64,000 nucleotides of DNA from Clostridiales bacterium (GCA_009776955.1 WRMW01000003.1:1-64000), one strand, 5' to 3'; counted from the first letter of the stretch, positions 26,184 through 34,906 are shown. Made by a program: numbers and translations. The notes: generated by a model not told the origin, from the sequence alone.

Positions 26184-26999
26184 TCAAAGAAAATCCGCGA
26201 TCTCCCCCAACCCCGTAAACACCGCATGGGGCTTTATATGCGACGCCGCCACGTCCTCGGCCTTGGTCTCGCCTGAAAGCACCAATATCCCTGTGGCGCC
26301 GTTGTTCACGCCCGCAGCCACGTCCGTATAAAGCCGGTCGCCTATGAATGCGATCCCCTCACGCCCCACCCCTGTCAAGGACTCTATCTTCTCTACCGTC
26401 TCTGCGTGCGGTTTGCCGAGGTATTTCGGCTTCCTGCCAGTCGACAGCTCTATCGCCGCGCACATCGCCCCGCAATCGGGGATGAAGCCGTCCTCGGTCG
26501 GGCAGTTGATGTCCTCGTGCGTTGCCAGAAAGACCGCGCCCTTCCTTATATATGTACACGCCCTCTCAAGCTTCTCATAGGTCAGCTCCGTATCGAACGC
26601 GCAGACCACGACATCGGGCGTTGCCCCATCCGCAGACGAAGCCGCCCCCATGACCCGTACCCCCGCATCTGCGAACGCCCCCCTTAGCGCCTCCGTCCCC
26701 ATTACATACACAGACGCGCCCGCATAGTTGATATTCAAATAATCAATGCACACATCCCCCGACGTCACGATGTCCTCGCGGCCTATGCCGACCCCCATGC
26801 GGCCAAGCTTCTCGATATACATCCCTGGTGTCCTCGACGAATTGTTGGTGAAGAAAACAAATCGGCGGCTCGTCTCCCGGACCCGCTCCAAAAACCGCAG
26901 CGAGCCCGGAAGAATACGTTCGCCAAGATAGAAAGTGCCGTCCAAATCCAGCACAAAAAGCTTGATGCCCTCTATATATTGGCCGCTTCTAATTGTCAA
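26184..26999 (-). CDS. HAD-superfamily (IIA, NagD-like) phosphatase
   Basis: This protein of about 271 residues shows HAD motif I FVLDLDGTFYLG (nucleophile Asp), motif II FFTNNSSR, and the late motif GREGIAFIGDRLYTDVAAGV, with the IIA cap between them. NagD-type enzymes dephosphorylate sugar or nucleotide phosphates. The start is uncertain: a TTG at 26999 overlapping the stop of the epimerase gene by 11 bases fits the family length, while the frame stays open to 27059. Coupling to the upstream sugar epimerase suggests a sugar-phosphate substrate, which is inference. Confidence 0.8.
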   Translation of the reverse strand: MTIRSGQYIEGIKLFVLDLDGTFYLGERILPGSLRFLERVRETSRRFVFFTNNSSRTPGMYIEKLGRMGVGIGREDIVTSGDVCIDYLNINYAGASVYVMGTEALRGAFADAGVRVMGAASSADGATPDVVVCAFDTELTYEKLERACTYIRKGAVFLATHEDINCPTEDGFIPDCGAMCAAIELSTGRKPKYLGKPHAETVEKIESLTGVGREGIAFIGDRLYTDVAAGVNNGATGILVLSGETKAEDVAASHIKPHAVFTGLGEIADFL

Positions 27000-27837
27000 G
27001 TATCGAGCGTATCCACTTGGCGCTGGCCCCGACATTTTCGTCCGTGCCCGCACACTCAAGCGATATGTCGCCGCTCCAGTTGATTTCCTTTAGGTAGCGG
27101 AGGCACTTCGCGATGTTCTCGCCGTTCGCGCCGCTGCCGATGGGTATGTACGACATCCCTATGCCCGTCTCCTCGCCGCGGCTCTCGTCCGCCAGCACCG
27201 GGTCTACGTCCTTGATATGGAAGTGGTTCACGTACTTTATCACTTGCTTCAGGTACTCAAGCGGGTCGTTGCCGGCGATGAAGGTGTTGCCTGTGTCGAA
27301 GTTCATGCCTAGCCACTCCGATTCAAAATGCCCCAGGAACTTCAGCATGAACTCCGCATCCTGCGTGTAGACCCCATGCGTCTCGATGTTGACCTTTATC
27401 TTGTAGTTCTCCGCCCATTTGAGCAGCTCGGCATGGTTGCGAACGCCGTAGTCCCAGGCGTATTGCTCCGTGTAGAAGTCCGCCGGCGCCCCGCGGTCAG
27501 TCACCACGATGCTCTTGGCGCCGAGGTCGCTCGCATAGCGCATCGCCTGGGTCGCATACATCAGCCCCTGCATCGACCCGTTCATCTCGAACATCGGCGA
27601 CGCCGCATCCACCTGCGAGAACCGCACGCCTATCTTGTCCGCCTTCTTGCGGTACTCAAGCGGATCGTCGAGTAAGTTCAGCGACGGCTCGTACCCTAGC
27701 GCCGCCACAAAGTACATCCCGTAGTAAGTCCCTACCTCGATATGCTCAAGATTGAACATCGTACACTGCGCCAACGACGCCTCAAACGGCTGTCCAACGC
27801 CCCGGCAATTGTCCGCATGCTGCCCTAAAACTATCAT
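26989..27837 (-). CDS. Sugar phosphate isomerase/epimerase-family TIM-barrel protein
   Basis: This 282-residue protein fits the xylose-isomerase-like TIM-barrel family (ketose 3-epimerases, IolE/IolI-type enzymes). Metal-ligand strands are visible: VNIETHGVY with Glu, GMNFDTGNTFIAG with Asp, NHFHIKDVDPV with His, and the last GDISLECAGTDEN with Glu. It probably epimerises or isomerises a sugar in a metal-dependent way; the substrate is unknown. AAAGGAGGATCC precedes the ATG. It has its own promoter just past the tRNA terminator and is followed by the HAD phosphatase. Confidence 0.82.
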   Translation of the reverse strand: MIVLGQHADNCRGVGQPFEASLAQCTMFNLEHIEVGTYYGMYFVAALGYEPSLNLLDDPLEYRKKADKIGVRFSQVDAASPMFEMNGSMQGLMYATQAMRYASDLGAKSIVVTDRGAPADFYTEQYAWDYGVRNHAELLKWAENYKIKVNIETHGVYTQDAEFMLKFLGHFESEWLGMNFDTGNTFIAGNDPLEYLKQVIKYVNHFHIKDVDPVLADESRGEETGIGMSYIPIGSGANGENIAKCLRYLKEINWSGDISLECAGTDENVGASAKWIRSILDN

Positions 27838-27900
27838 CTTTGGATCCTCCTTTTTATGCGATAAAGCGCGAATAATGAAAATGTAATGGCTACTTGTTTC

Positions 27901-27929
27901 ATACTACGTCCCCGTCGGCGTGATGTCAA
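27901..27929 (-). promoter_or_regulatory. Promoter of the epimerase-HAD operon
   Basis: On the minus strand a consensus -35 TTGACA (27924-27929), 17 bp, and -10 TAGTAT (27901-27906). It lies immediately beyond the tRNA terminator, with a leader of about 57 bases to the ATG at 27837. Confidence 0.6.
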
Positions 27930-27931
27930 CA

Positions 27932-27961
27932 AGAAAAGCCCCCCATTCAGGAGGCTTTTCT
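27932..27961 (-). terminator. Rho-independent terminator of the tRNA cluster
   Basis: Right after the last tRNA, on the minus strand, AGAAAAGCC pairs with GGCTTTTCT (nine bp) with further inner C-G pairing, and the 3' arm itself supplies the T-rich tail. It separates the tRNA transcript from the downstream epimerase promoter. Confidence 0.75.
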
Positions 27962-27962
27962 G

Positions 27963-28039
27963 TGGTGGGCCCTCAGGGACTTGAACCCCGGACCGTCCGG
28001 TTATGAGCCGGATGCTCTAACCAACTGAGCTAAGAGCCC
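27963..28039 (-). tRNA. tRNA with CAT anticodon (Met, or Ile2 after lysidine modification)
   Basis: This 77-nt gene folds into a full cloverleaf with encoded CCA. The anticodon stem-loop is CCGGCTCATAACCGG, giving anticodon CAT. The TTAGCTCAGTTGGTTAGAGC D-arm and GGCTCATAACC loop context, and the C4-G69 pair, resemble bacterial tRNA-Ile2(CAU), where CAT is changed to lysidine-AT. Elongator Met cannot be excluded by eye. Confidence 0.92.
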
Positions 28040-28049
28040 GTCAAGCCGA

Positions 28050-28126
28050 TGGTCGGGGCGACATGATTTGAACATGCGACCCCCTGCTCCCAAAGCAGGT
28101 GCGCTACCAAGCTGCGCTACGCCCCG
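28050..28126 (-). tRNA. tRNA-Pro (anticodon TGG)
   Basis: This 77-nt cloverleaf starts CGGGGCGTAGCGCAGCTTGG with encoded CCA. The anticodon arm CCTGCTTTGGGAGCAGG gives TGG. It lies ten bases upstream of the CAT tRNA in the same cluster. Confidence 0.95.
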
Positions 28127-28177
28127 GCACCTCGAAAGCCGAGCAACGGACGACCGATGAGCCCGTCTTCCGGCTGT

Positions 28178-28254
28178 TGGCAGGGGTAGAAGGATTCGAA
28201 CCCTCGACGCTCGGTTTTGGAGACCGACGCTCTGGCCAACTGAGCTATACCCCT
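28178..28254 (-). tRNA. tRNA-Trp (anticodon CCA)
   Basis: This 77-nt cloverleaf starts AGGGGTATAGCTCAGTTGGC with encoded 3' CCA. The anticodon arm CGGTCTCCAAAACCG gives CCA. It is the first tRNA of the three-gene cluster. Confidence 0.95.
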
Positions 28255-28270
28255 TCGTTTGCCGTTCCAT

Positions 28271-28299
28271 AGAATAGCACGTTTCACCCCCCTATGCAA
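28271..28299 (-). promoter_or_regulatory. Promoter of the tRNA Trp-Pro-CAT cluster
   Basis: On the minus strand TTGCAT (28294-28299), 17 bp, and an extended -10 TGCTATTCT (hexamer 28271-28276). The predicted start is about ten bases before the first tRNA. Confidence 0.55.
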
Positions 28300-28343
28300 C
28301 AAATCCTGTGATTTAAGTTTCACATCTTAGAAGAATAAACCGC

Positions 28344-28372
28344 TTGTATTTTAGCTGTATTTTTGGTATAAT
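28344..28372 (+). promoter_or_regulatory. Promoter of the maltodextrin-type ABC operon
   Basis: TTGTAT (28344-28349), 17 bp, then consensus TATAAT (28367-28372) with an upstream TG giving an extended -10 (TGGTATAAT). The gene start is at 28436 after AAAGGAGGGGG. It is back to back with the tRNA promoter. Confidence 0.7.
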
Positions 28373-28435
28373 AATACAATATTCGCTATAGTTGCACGTT
28401 ATGCTTGCATGTTACAATTAAAGGAGGGGGAAGCC

Positions 28436-29734
28436 ATGAAAAGGAATTATTTTGTAGTAGCTATCGCCATAGCGGTCTGCGTCGTTATGTTCGCGGCCTG
28501 CGGCGGCGGTGGCGGGGGCGGAGGCAGCAGCTCTGGGGGCGGCTCCGGCGACGGTTCGGTCTATTATCTCAACTTCAAGCCTGAACAGGATCAGCAATGG
28601 CAAGACCTTGCGGCGCTGTACACCGAGCTGACCGGCGTCAAGGTGGATGTCATCACCGCCGCTTCCGGCCAGTACGAGACGACGCTCAAGGCGGAGATGG
28701 CCAAGCGCGAGGCACCCACGCTGTTCCAGGTCAACGGGCCGGTAGGCCTGGCAAGCTGGGATGAATACTGCTACGACCTGACAGGCTCGCAAGTCCTGGG
28801 CGAGCTGACGAGCGATGAGTTTGCCCTGATGAGCGGTTCAGAGGTGGCAGGCATCGGCTACGTCATCGAGACTTACGGCATCATTTACAACAAAGCCCTG
28901 CTCTCGCAGGCAGGCTACACGCAGGACGACATCAACAATTTCGCAGACCTCAAGGCCGTCGCCGAGGACATAACCGCCCGTCAGGGCGAGCTGGGCTTCG
29001 CGGCCTTCACCTCTGCCGGAATGGATCCGTCGTCAGACTGGCGTTTCAAGACCCACCTTGCCAATATGCCCATATACTATGAGTACAAGGCTGATGGCAT
29101 AGGCTCGACGCCGGCGATCAAGGGCACATACCTCGACAATTACAGGCAGATTTGGGACCTCTACATCAACAACGCCACCGTGGCACCCACGATGATAAGC
29201 ACCAAGACCGGCGATGACGCCGTGGCGGAATTTGTGACGGGTCAGGGCGTGTTCTATCAGAATGGAACTTGGGCATACGGCGACGTCTCGGTGATCGGCG
29301 ACGAAAACCTGGGAATGCTGCCAATATATATCGGCGTCGCCGGCGAGGAGCAGCAGGGGCTTTCCACTGGCACCGAAAACTATTGGTGCGTGAACAAGGA
29401 AGCCTCGGCAGAGGACATCCAGGCGACGCTGGACTTCCTGTACTGGTGCGTGACATCCGCCGAGGGCATAAGCGCCCTGTGCGAGGATATGGGATTTGTA
29501 ATCCCCTTCCACAACAATCTTCCCGCATCGAATCCGCTTGTGAACATCGCAAACGACTATATCGACCAAGGCTATGTCCCTGTTGCGTGGACATTCCCGA
29601 CCATGCCGTCCGAGACCTGGAAAAACGATCTCGGCTCAGCCCTCACCGGCTACGCGGCAGGCACAGCCGACTGGGAGGCCGTAAGAGCCGCCTTTGTCGA
29701 CGGGTGGGCGGCAGAGTACGCCGCTTCCAACTAA
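28436..29734 (+). CDS. ABC transporter extracellular sugar-binding lipoprotein (MalE/UgpB type)
   Basis: This 432-residue class I solute-binding protein has a lipoprotein signal (VVMFAAC, Cys22) and a Gly/Ser tether, then the binding fold (VYYLNFKPEQDQQWQDLAAL, TGVKVDVITAASGQYETTLK, GIIYNKALLSQAGY). It would capture oligosaccharides at the outer face of the membrane. The ATG at 28436 has a near-perfect ribosome binding site; the frame's earlier opening at 28409 is rejected. It is followed by two permease genes, a 4-alpha-glucanotransferase and a MsmK-type ATPase, so maltodextrins or related alpha-glucosides are the likely ligand, by inference. Confidence 0.9.
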   Translation: MKRNYFVVAIAIAVCVVMFAACGGGGGGGGSSSGGGSGDGSVYYLNFKPEQDQQWQDLAALYTELTGVKVDVITAASGQYETTLKAEMAKREAPTLFQVNGPVGLASWDEYCYDLTGSQVLGELTSDEFALMSGSEVAGIGYVIETYGIIYNKALLSQAGYTQDDINNFADLKAVAEDITARQGELGFAAFTSAGMDPSSDWRFKTHLANMPIYYEYKADGIGSTPAIKGTYLDNYRQIWDLYINNATVAPTMISTKTGDDAVAEFVTGQGVFYQNGTWAYGDVSVIGDENLGMLPIYIGVAGEEQQGLSTGTENYWCVNKEASAEDIQATLDFLYWCVTSAEGISALCEDMGFVIPFHNNLPASNPLVNIANDYIDQGYVPVAWTFPTMPSETWKNDLGSALTGYAAGTADWEAVRAAFVDGWAAEYAASN

Positions 29735-29750
29735 TAGGTCTTACTGAAAC

Positions 29751-29774
29751 GCGGCGGGCAATTTTGCCCGCCGC
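29751..29774 (+). promoter_or_regulatory. Strong hairpin between binding-protein and permease genes
   Basis: Arms GCGGCGGGCAA and TTGCCCGCCGC (11 bp, two-base centre) stand 16 bases after the binding-protein stop, followed by GGCGTTTTG. It may act as a partial terminator or as a 3' stabiliser that keeps binding-protein mRNA in excess over permease mRNA. Confidence 0.65.
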
Positions 29775-29808
29775 GGCGTTTTGATAAAGAGAGCATTGGG
29801 GAGATTAT

Positions 29809-30651
29809 ATGGATAAAACTCTACAGCGTTACTTTCCGGTCTTTGTCATACCTACGCTTGCCGCTTTCGCCATCGGATTTCTCGGCCCGTTCTTCATGGG
29901 GCTTTGGCTTTCTTTCTGTGAGTTTACCACCGTCCAGAACGCCACCTTCGTAGGCTTCGCCAACTATATCAAGGCGTTTGCCGACAGCACTTTCCTCTAC
30001 TCCTTGGGGTTCACCGCATTGTTTGCGATCACAAGCCTGGTCATTATAAACGTGGTCGCTTTTATGCTTGCCATGGCACTCACGAAAAAACTGGCGGGAA
30101 CGAATATTTTCCGCACCATCTTCTTTATGCCAAACCTGATAGGCGGCATAGTGCTAGGCTATATCTGGCAGCTTATTCTCAACGGGATACTCGCGCACTA
30201 CGGCGTCGCACTCGCTATCAACGCAGTCTACGGGTTTTGGGGGCTTATCGTCCTTGTCTGCTGGCAGCAGATCGGCTATATGATGATCATTTACATCGCC
30301 GGCCTGCAGGCGATACCGGGCGAGCTGAAAGAAGCCGCCGACATGGACGGAGCTTCGGGCAGAAAGCGTCTGTTCCGCATCACCATCCCGATGATGATGC
30401 CGTCCATCACCATATGCACCTTCTTGACCATCACCAACGGCTTCAAGCTGTTCGACCAAAACCTCGCGCTTACCGCAGGCGAACCCGCCCGTTCCACGGA
30501 GATGCTTGCCCTGAATATCTTCAACACATTTTATGGGCGCGTCGGCTTTGAGGGCGTCGGGCAGGCAAAAGCGGTGCTTTTCTTTATCCTGGTGGTCGCG
30601 ATAGGGATGATTCAGCTAAGAATCACAAGGACAAGGGAGGTGCAGCAATGA
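29809..30651 (+). CDS. ABC transporter permease, MalF/UgpA type
   Basis: This 280-residue inner-membrane protein has six predicted helices and the binding-protein-dependent transport (BPD) domain. Its EAA loop reads ELKEAADMDGASGRKRLFRI, where it docks on the ATPase. It forms a heterodimer with the next gene's product to import sugar. Its stop overlaps the start of the next gene by four bases (ATGA), which gives translational coupling. Confidence 0.93.
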   Translation: MDKTLQRYFPVFVIPTLAAFAIGFLGPFFMGLWLSFCEFTTVQNATFVGFANYIKAFADSTFLYSLGFTALFAITSLVIINVVAFMLAMALTKKLAGTNIFRTIFFMPNLIGGIVLGYIWQLILNGILAHYGVALAINAVYGFWGLIVLVCWQQIGYMMIIYIAGLQAIPGELKEAADMDGASGRKRLFRITIPMMMPSITICTFLTITNGFKLFDQNLALTAGEPARSTEMLALNIFNTFYGRVGFEGVGQAKAVLFFILVVAIGMIQLRITRTREVQQ

Positions 30652-31484
30652 ACAACAAAAAAGCAACGCGCGGCATCGCGTCCCTATTGCTTGCCCTTGC
30701 AAGCATTGTTTACGTCTCTCCATTGTTTATTATTCTGTTCAATTCTTTTAAATCAAGGACGTATATCAACCTGAAACCGTTCAGCCTGCCGAACAGCGAA
30801 ACGTGGGTGGGCCTGGAAAACTATATCGCGGGCATCGACGACTACGGGTTTTTGGACAGCGTGGGCTGGACCTTGATGATAACCGTCGGGTCTGTCCTCG
30901 CGATACTCCTTTTCTGCTCGATGTTCGCATGGTTTATAACGAGGGCCAAGGCCTGGTATTCAAGGCTGCTGTTTATGCTCTGCATCTTCTCCATGGTCGT
31001 GCCGTTCCAGATGGTCATGTTCACATTGTCGAAAACCGCGGACACGCTGAGGCTGAACACGCCTTGGGGTATCATCATCATATATCTGGGCTTCGGCGCG
31101 GGGCTTGCAGTATTTTTGTTCTGCGGGTTCGTGAAAAGCATCCCCCTGGAAATAGAGGAGGCCGCAACGATCGACGGTTGCGGGCCGATATCCACATTTT
31201 TCAGGATAGTGCTGCCCATAATGCAGCCAGCATACATCACGGTGGGAATATTGCAGACCATGTGGATATGGAACGACTTCCTGCTCCCCTACCTAGTCCT
31301 GGACCAGAGGCATTACAAGACGATATCCATGGTGATCCAGATGATGAGGGGGAGCTTTGGAAGGGTGGACATGGGGGCTATCATGGCGTGCCTGGTCATG
31401 GCTGTCATCCCGATGATAGTGTTCTATCTGGCCGCCCAGAAGCATATCATCGAGGGCGTCGCCGCCGGCGCGGTGAAAGGGTAG
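30648..31484 (+). CDS. ABC transporter permease, MalG/UgpE type
   Basis: This 278-residue membrane protein is the partner permease. It has an N-terminal helix (IASLLLALASIVYVSPLFII), the BPD domain, and an EAA loop EIEEAATIDGCGPISTFFRI. It overlaps the upstream permease gene by four bases, and the glucanotransferase gene begins three bases after its stop. Confidence 0.93.
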   Translation: MNNKKATRGIASLLLALASIVYVSPLFIILFNSFKSRTYINLKPFSLPNSETWVGLENYIAGIDDYGFLDSVGWTLMITVGSVLAILLFCSMFAWFITRAKAWYSRLLFMLCIFSMVVPFQMVMFTLSKTADTLRLNTPWGIIIIYLGFGAGLAVFLFCGFVKSIPLEIEEAATIDGCGPISTFFRIVLPIMQPAYITVGILQTMWIWNDFLLPYLVLDQRHYKTISMVIQMMRGSFGRVDMGAIMACLVMAVIPMIVFYLAAQKHIIEGVAAGAVKG

Positions 31485-31487
31485 CAT

Positions 31488-32999
31488 ATGGAACGCGGTT
31501 TCGGCGGGCTCGGTTTTTCAAGGTCTGCGGGCATATTGCTGCCCGTGAGCTCCCTGCCGTCACCCTATGGCATAGGGACTTTCGGCACGTCCGCCCGCGA
31601 ATGGATAGACTTTCTCCATGAGGCGAAGCAGAGCTACTGGCAGATACTGCCCCTAAGCCCGACAGGCTTTGGGGACAGCCCCTACCAAGGGCTTTCCGCA
31701 TTCGCCGGCAACCCCTACTTTATCGACTTGGATATACTGTGCGAGGATGGCCTGCTTGAGCGTGCGGACTTCGAGGATATCAAATGGGGCGTCTCGGATT
31801 GCGAGGTAAATTATTCTATTGTTTACAATAATAGGGAATGCGTGTTGAGGAAGGCTTTTTCGCGGTTTGAGGACGAAGCGGCGTTAGGCGGCTTTGTCGC
31901 GGACAATCACTGGTTTGCGGAGTACGGCCTGTTTATGGCGCTGAAAAAGGTGCAGGGGCAACGCTCATGGCTCGAATGGGACGAACCTTTGCGGCTTAGG
32001 CAAGCGGACGCCCTTTTACTGGCGCAGGAGGAATTTAAGGACGATATCCGCTACCACGCCTTTGTTCAATACATGTTCCATAAACAATGGCGTGCCCTTC
32101 GCGACTATGCGAACGCCAAGGGAATCGGTATCATAGGCGACGCGCCTATCTACGTTTCGCTCGACAGCGCAGATGTCTGGGCAAACCACGAATTGTTTCA
32201 GCTTGACGGAAACGCCGTCCCGATCGAGGTGTCAGGATGCCCGCCAGACGGTTTTTCCGAAACAGGGCAGGTCTGGGGCAACCCGCTTTACGACTGGGAC
32301 TTTGTCGCAAAGACAGGCTATGAATGGTGGCTGAAAAGGGTCAAAAGCGATTTTGACTTTTTCGACGTGCTGAGGATCGACCATTTCCGCGGGCTTGAAA
32401 GCTATTATGCCGTCCCATACGGCGCGAGCGATGCAAGCGGCGGAAGATGGAAGCCCGGCCCCGGCATTGGGTTTATAGATGCCATAAAGCAGGCCATGCC
32501 GGATGCCCGCATCATCGCGGAAGACCTAGGCTTCCTCACGGACGATGTACACAAGCTGCTCGTAGCAAGCGGCTACCCTGGCATGAAGCTTATTCAGTTC
32601 GCCTTCGACTCCCGCGCTGACGACAACGACAGCCCTGACACATACGAAGAAAACTTGGTGGTCTACACCGGCACCCACGACAACGAAACGCTAAAGGGGT
32701 GGTGCAAGGACGCGCCCAAGGACTCCGTAAAAAGCGCGATGAAATATTTAGGGGTCCGATGGCGCAAGAGCCTCTTGCCGCTCAAGATGACGGAGCTTGC
32801 CATGGGATGCAAGGCGAACTTGGTTATTATCCCTATGCAAGACTGGCTGGGGCTTGGCAACGAGGCAAGAATCAACACGCCGTCCACCACAGGCGGAAAC
32901 AATTGGCGTTGGCGGCTCGGCGGGAAATGGCTCGAAGATGCTCGTCGTAGCCGTATTGACGAAATAATCGCAGATATTACCGAGGCAAGCAAAAGGTGA
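31488..32999 (+). CDS. malQ: 4-alpha-glucanotransferase (amylomaltase)
   Basis: This 503-residue GH77 enzyme transfers alpha-1,4-glucan segments between maltodextrins and releases glucose. GH77 hallmarks are present: SAGILLPVSSLPSPYGIGTF at the N terminus, the catalytic nucleophile region VLRIDHFRGLESYYAVPYG, the acid/base in RIIAEDLGFLT, and the third carboxylate in YTGTHDNETLKGW. It is cytoplasmic. Its place inside the ABC operon indicates uptake of maltodextrins or starch fragments. Confidence 0.97.
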   Translation: MERGFGGLGFSRSAGILLPVSSLPSPYGIGTFGTSAREWIDFLHEAKQSYWQILPLSPTGFGDSPYQGLSAFAGNPYFIDLDILCEDGLLERADFEDIKWGVSDCEVNYSIVYNNRECVLRKAFSRFEDEAALGGFVADNHWFAEYGLFMALKKVQGQRSWLEWDEPLRLRQADALLLAQEEFKDDIRYHAFVQYMFHKQWRALRDYANAKGIGIIGDAPIYVSLDSADVWANHELFQLDGNAVPIEVSGCPPDGFSETGQVWGNPLYDWDFVAKTGYEWWLKRVKSDFDFFDVLRIDHFRGLESYYAVPYGASDASGGRWKPGPGIGFIDAIKQAMPDARIIAEDLGFLTDDVHKLLVASGYPGMKLIQFAFDSRADDNDSPDTYEENLVVYTGTHDNETLKGWCKDAPKDSVKSAMKYLGVRWRKSLLPLKMTELAMGCKANLVIIPMQDWLGLGNEARINTPSTTGGNNWRWRLGGKWLEDARRSRIDEIIADITEASKR

Positions 33000-33021
33000 A
33001 ACTTTGCAAGGAGGTTGAATT

Positions 33022-34131
33022 ATGGCAAGTATTTCAGTTCGGCACGTTTACAAGACTTATCCAGGGGATGTAACCGCGGTCAAAGACTGCAATCTGGAGA
33101 TAGCCGACAAGGAGTTTTTGATACTGGTCGGCCCCTCAGGGTGCGGAAAGTCTACGACGCTCAGGATGATCGCAGGCTTGGAAGAAATCTCCGAAGGCGA
33201 GATTTACATCGGCGACAGGCTTATCAACAACGTGCCCGCGAAAGACCGCGATATCGCCATGGTGTTCCAGAATTACGCGCTCTACCCCCATATGACCGTT
33301 TACAAAAACATGGGGTTTGCGCTTGAGATGCGTAAGACGCCCATGGATGAAATCGACCGCCGCGTCCGTGAGGCCGCCAAGATACTCGACATCGAGCATC
33401 TTCTCGACAGAAAGCCCAAGGCGCTGTCAGGCGGGCAAAGGCAACGCGTCGCGCTTGGACGGGCTATGGTAAGGAACCCGGCAGTGTTTCTGCTCGACGA
33501 GCCGCTGTCAAACCTCGACGCGAAACTGCGCGCTTCCATGCGCACGGAACTGACAAAATTGCACAAAAAGCTCGGCACCACCTTTGTCTACGTGACACAC
33601 GACCAGGTGGAAGCCATGACCATGGGCGACCGCATCGTCGTCATGCACAACGGGGTGGTGCAGCAAGTGGACACTCCGCAAAAGCTGTACGACGCCCCAT
33701 GCAATGTTTTCGTCGCCGGATTTATAGGCAGCCCGCAGATGAACTTCTTGGACGCGGTCCTGAACAAGGATGGGAAGGGTTGGTATGTGGAAATGAACGG
33801 CGACAGGCTTTACATACCCGAAGCAAAAGCGACGGAGGGGCTAAACGCATATGTCGGGCGGGGCATAAAGCTAGGCGTGCGTCCAGAAGACATATACGAT
33901 GACGAGGCATTTGCCTCAGCGAACCCTGACTGGACTCTGGATGTCAGCATCGACGTCAGCGAGCCTATGGGAAGCGAGGTCTTTCTCTACTTGCATTACG
34001 GGGAATCGACGCTTACCGCACGCGTCTCGCCAAGAACGACTTCAAAGGCCGGCGACCGCTTGAGTGTCGCCATAGACATGAGCAGGGTGCATTTGTTCGA
34101 TGCCGAAAGCGAAGATGCCATACTGAACTAG
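33022..34131 (+). CDS. ABC transporter ATP-binding protein, MsmK/UgpC/MalK type
   Basis: This 369-residue ATPase drives the sugar ABC importer. Walker A is GPSGCGKSTTLRMIAGLEEI (residues about 37-56), the Q loop VFQNYALYPHM, the signature ALSGGQRQRVALGRAM, Walker B VFLLDEPLSNLDAKLR, and the switch His in TFVYVTHDQVEAMTM. A C-terminal TOBE/regulatory domain follows (GRGIKLGVRPEDIYDD). GCAAGGAGG precedes the ATG. Proteins of this type may serve several importers in one cell. Confidence 0.95.
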   Translation: MASISVRHVYKTYPGDVTAVKDCNLEIADKEFLILVGPSGCGKSTTLRMIAGLEEISEGEIYIGDRLINNVPAKDRDIAMVFQNYALYPHMTVYKNMGFALEMRKTPMDEIDRRVREAAKILDIEHLLDRKPKALSGGQRQRVALGRAMVRNPAVFLLDEPLSNLDAKLRASMRTELTKLHKKLGTTFVYVTHDQVEAMTMGDRIVVMHNGVVQQVDTPQKLYDAPCNVFVAGFIGSPQMNFLDAVLNKDGKGWYVEMNGDRLYIPEAKATEGLNAYVGRGIKLGVRPEDIYDDEAFASANPDWTLDVSIDVSEPMGSEVFLYLHYGESTLTARVSPRTTSKAGDRLSVAIDMSRVHLFDAESEDAILN

Positions 34132-34137
34132 AAAAAC

Positions 34138-34818
34138 GTGTTTTGGAGCCTGGTAAAACTGAATCTGCTGTTCTGCCTGTCCGCGCTTCCGTCAGCCGCG
34201 CTTTTGTTCATAGGCATTTTCAGCCCATATAGGGAGCTCTTGTTTTTGCTGTCCCTGGCCTTGGCTTTCCCGATAGGGGGAGCCTGCACCGCATGCATGT
34301 TTTGCATAACGAAAATGCTTCGCAGGGACGCCGGCTATCTTTGGTACGACTTCAAGCGCAAGCTCAAAGAGAATGTGAAGCAAGCGGCGGCGCCAGGAAT
34401 CCTAGGCACGGCCTTCATTTACGCACAGGTATATATCTGGCAGGATTTCATGTCAGAAGGAGCAGGCTTTGCCTGGATGATCGCAAGCCTCGTGCCTTTG
34501 GCTATCTTCGGGATGGTAATGCCGTATATCTTTCTCCAGATAGCGTATATACAGCTAAAGACCTTGCAGATTCTGAAAAACAGCCTGATCCTCTCGTTCG
34601 GCAATACAGGCAAAAGCTTCGTGGGAGCGCTCGCAGGCAGCGTCATCTGGCTTGTGTTCGCCCTGTTCCTGCCGCATTCCCTGCCTTTTTCGCCCCTGCT
34701 TCTGCTTTTCGGCTTCTCCGTATCCTGGCTGCTATGCCTTATGTGTATATGGCCGATTGTGGACAAGCAGTTCGCCATAAGCGAAACCCTGCGCGGACAG
34801 CAAAAGGGCGTCCCCTGA
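34138..34818 (+). CDS. YesL-like (DUF624) membrane protein
   Basis: This 226-residue protein has about five hydrophobic helices and matches DUF624/YesL in pattern: KLNLLFCLSALPSAALLFIG then AFPIGGACTACMFCITKML, followed by the tryptophan-containing LWYDFKRKLKENVKQ loop. YesL family genes often sit with sugar ABC importers; function is unknown. The start is a GTG at 34138 with a poor ribosome binding site, six bases after the ATPase stop, so coupled translation is likely. The stop codon lies in the loop of the terminator hairpin. Confidence 0.75.
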   Translation: MFWSLVKLNLLFCLSALPSAALLFIGIFSPYRELLFLLSLALAFPIGGACTACMFCITKMLRRDAGYLWYDFKRKLKENVKQAAAPGILGTAFIYAQVYIWQDFMSEGAGFAWMIASLVPLAIFGMVMPYIFLQIAYIQLKTLQILKNSLILSFGNTGKSFVGALAGSVIWLVFALFLPHSLPFSPLLLLFGFSVSWLLCLMCIWPIVDKQFAISETLRGQQKGVP

Positions 34819-34833
34819 CGGGGACGCCCTTTT
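34802..34833. terminator. Bidirectional terminator between the ABC operon and tRNA-Gly
   Basis: A perfect 14-bp inverted repeat (AAAAGGGCGTCCCC / GGGGACGCCCTTTT) with loop TGAC, so a U-rich end is read on both strands. The loop holds the TGA stop of the YesL-like gene. Its right end touches the last base of the tRNA-Gly CCA, so one element ends both converging transcripts. Confidence 0.88.
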
Positions 34834-34906
34834 GGAGCGGGCGACGGGAATCGAACCCGTGTAGCCTGCTTGGAAGGCAGGTGCACTACCATTGTGCTAC
34901 GCCCGC
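34833..34906 (-). tRNA. tRNA-Gly (anticodon TCC)
   Basis: This 74-nt cloverleaf starts GCGGGCGTAGCACAATGGTA with encoded CCA. The anticodon arm CTGCCTTCCAAGCAG gives TCC. It lies 20 bases after the hisF stop and has its own extended -10 promoter. Confidence 0.95.

Noticed and set aside
28001-28323. Two minus-strand frames (89 and 68 residues) over the tRNA cluster.
   Set aside because: They are translations of the three tRNA genes, not proteins.
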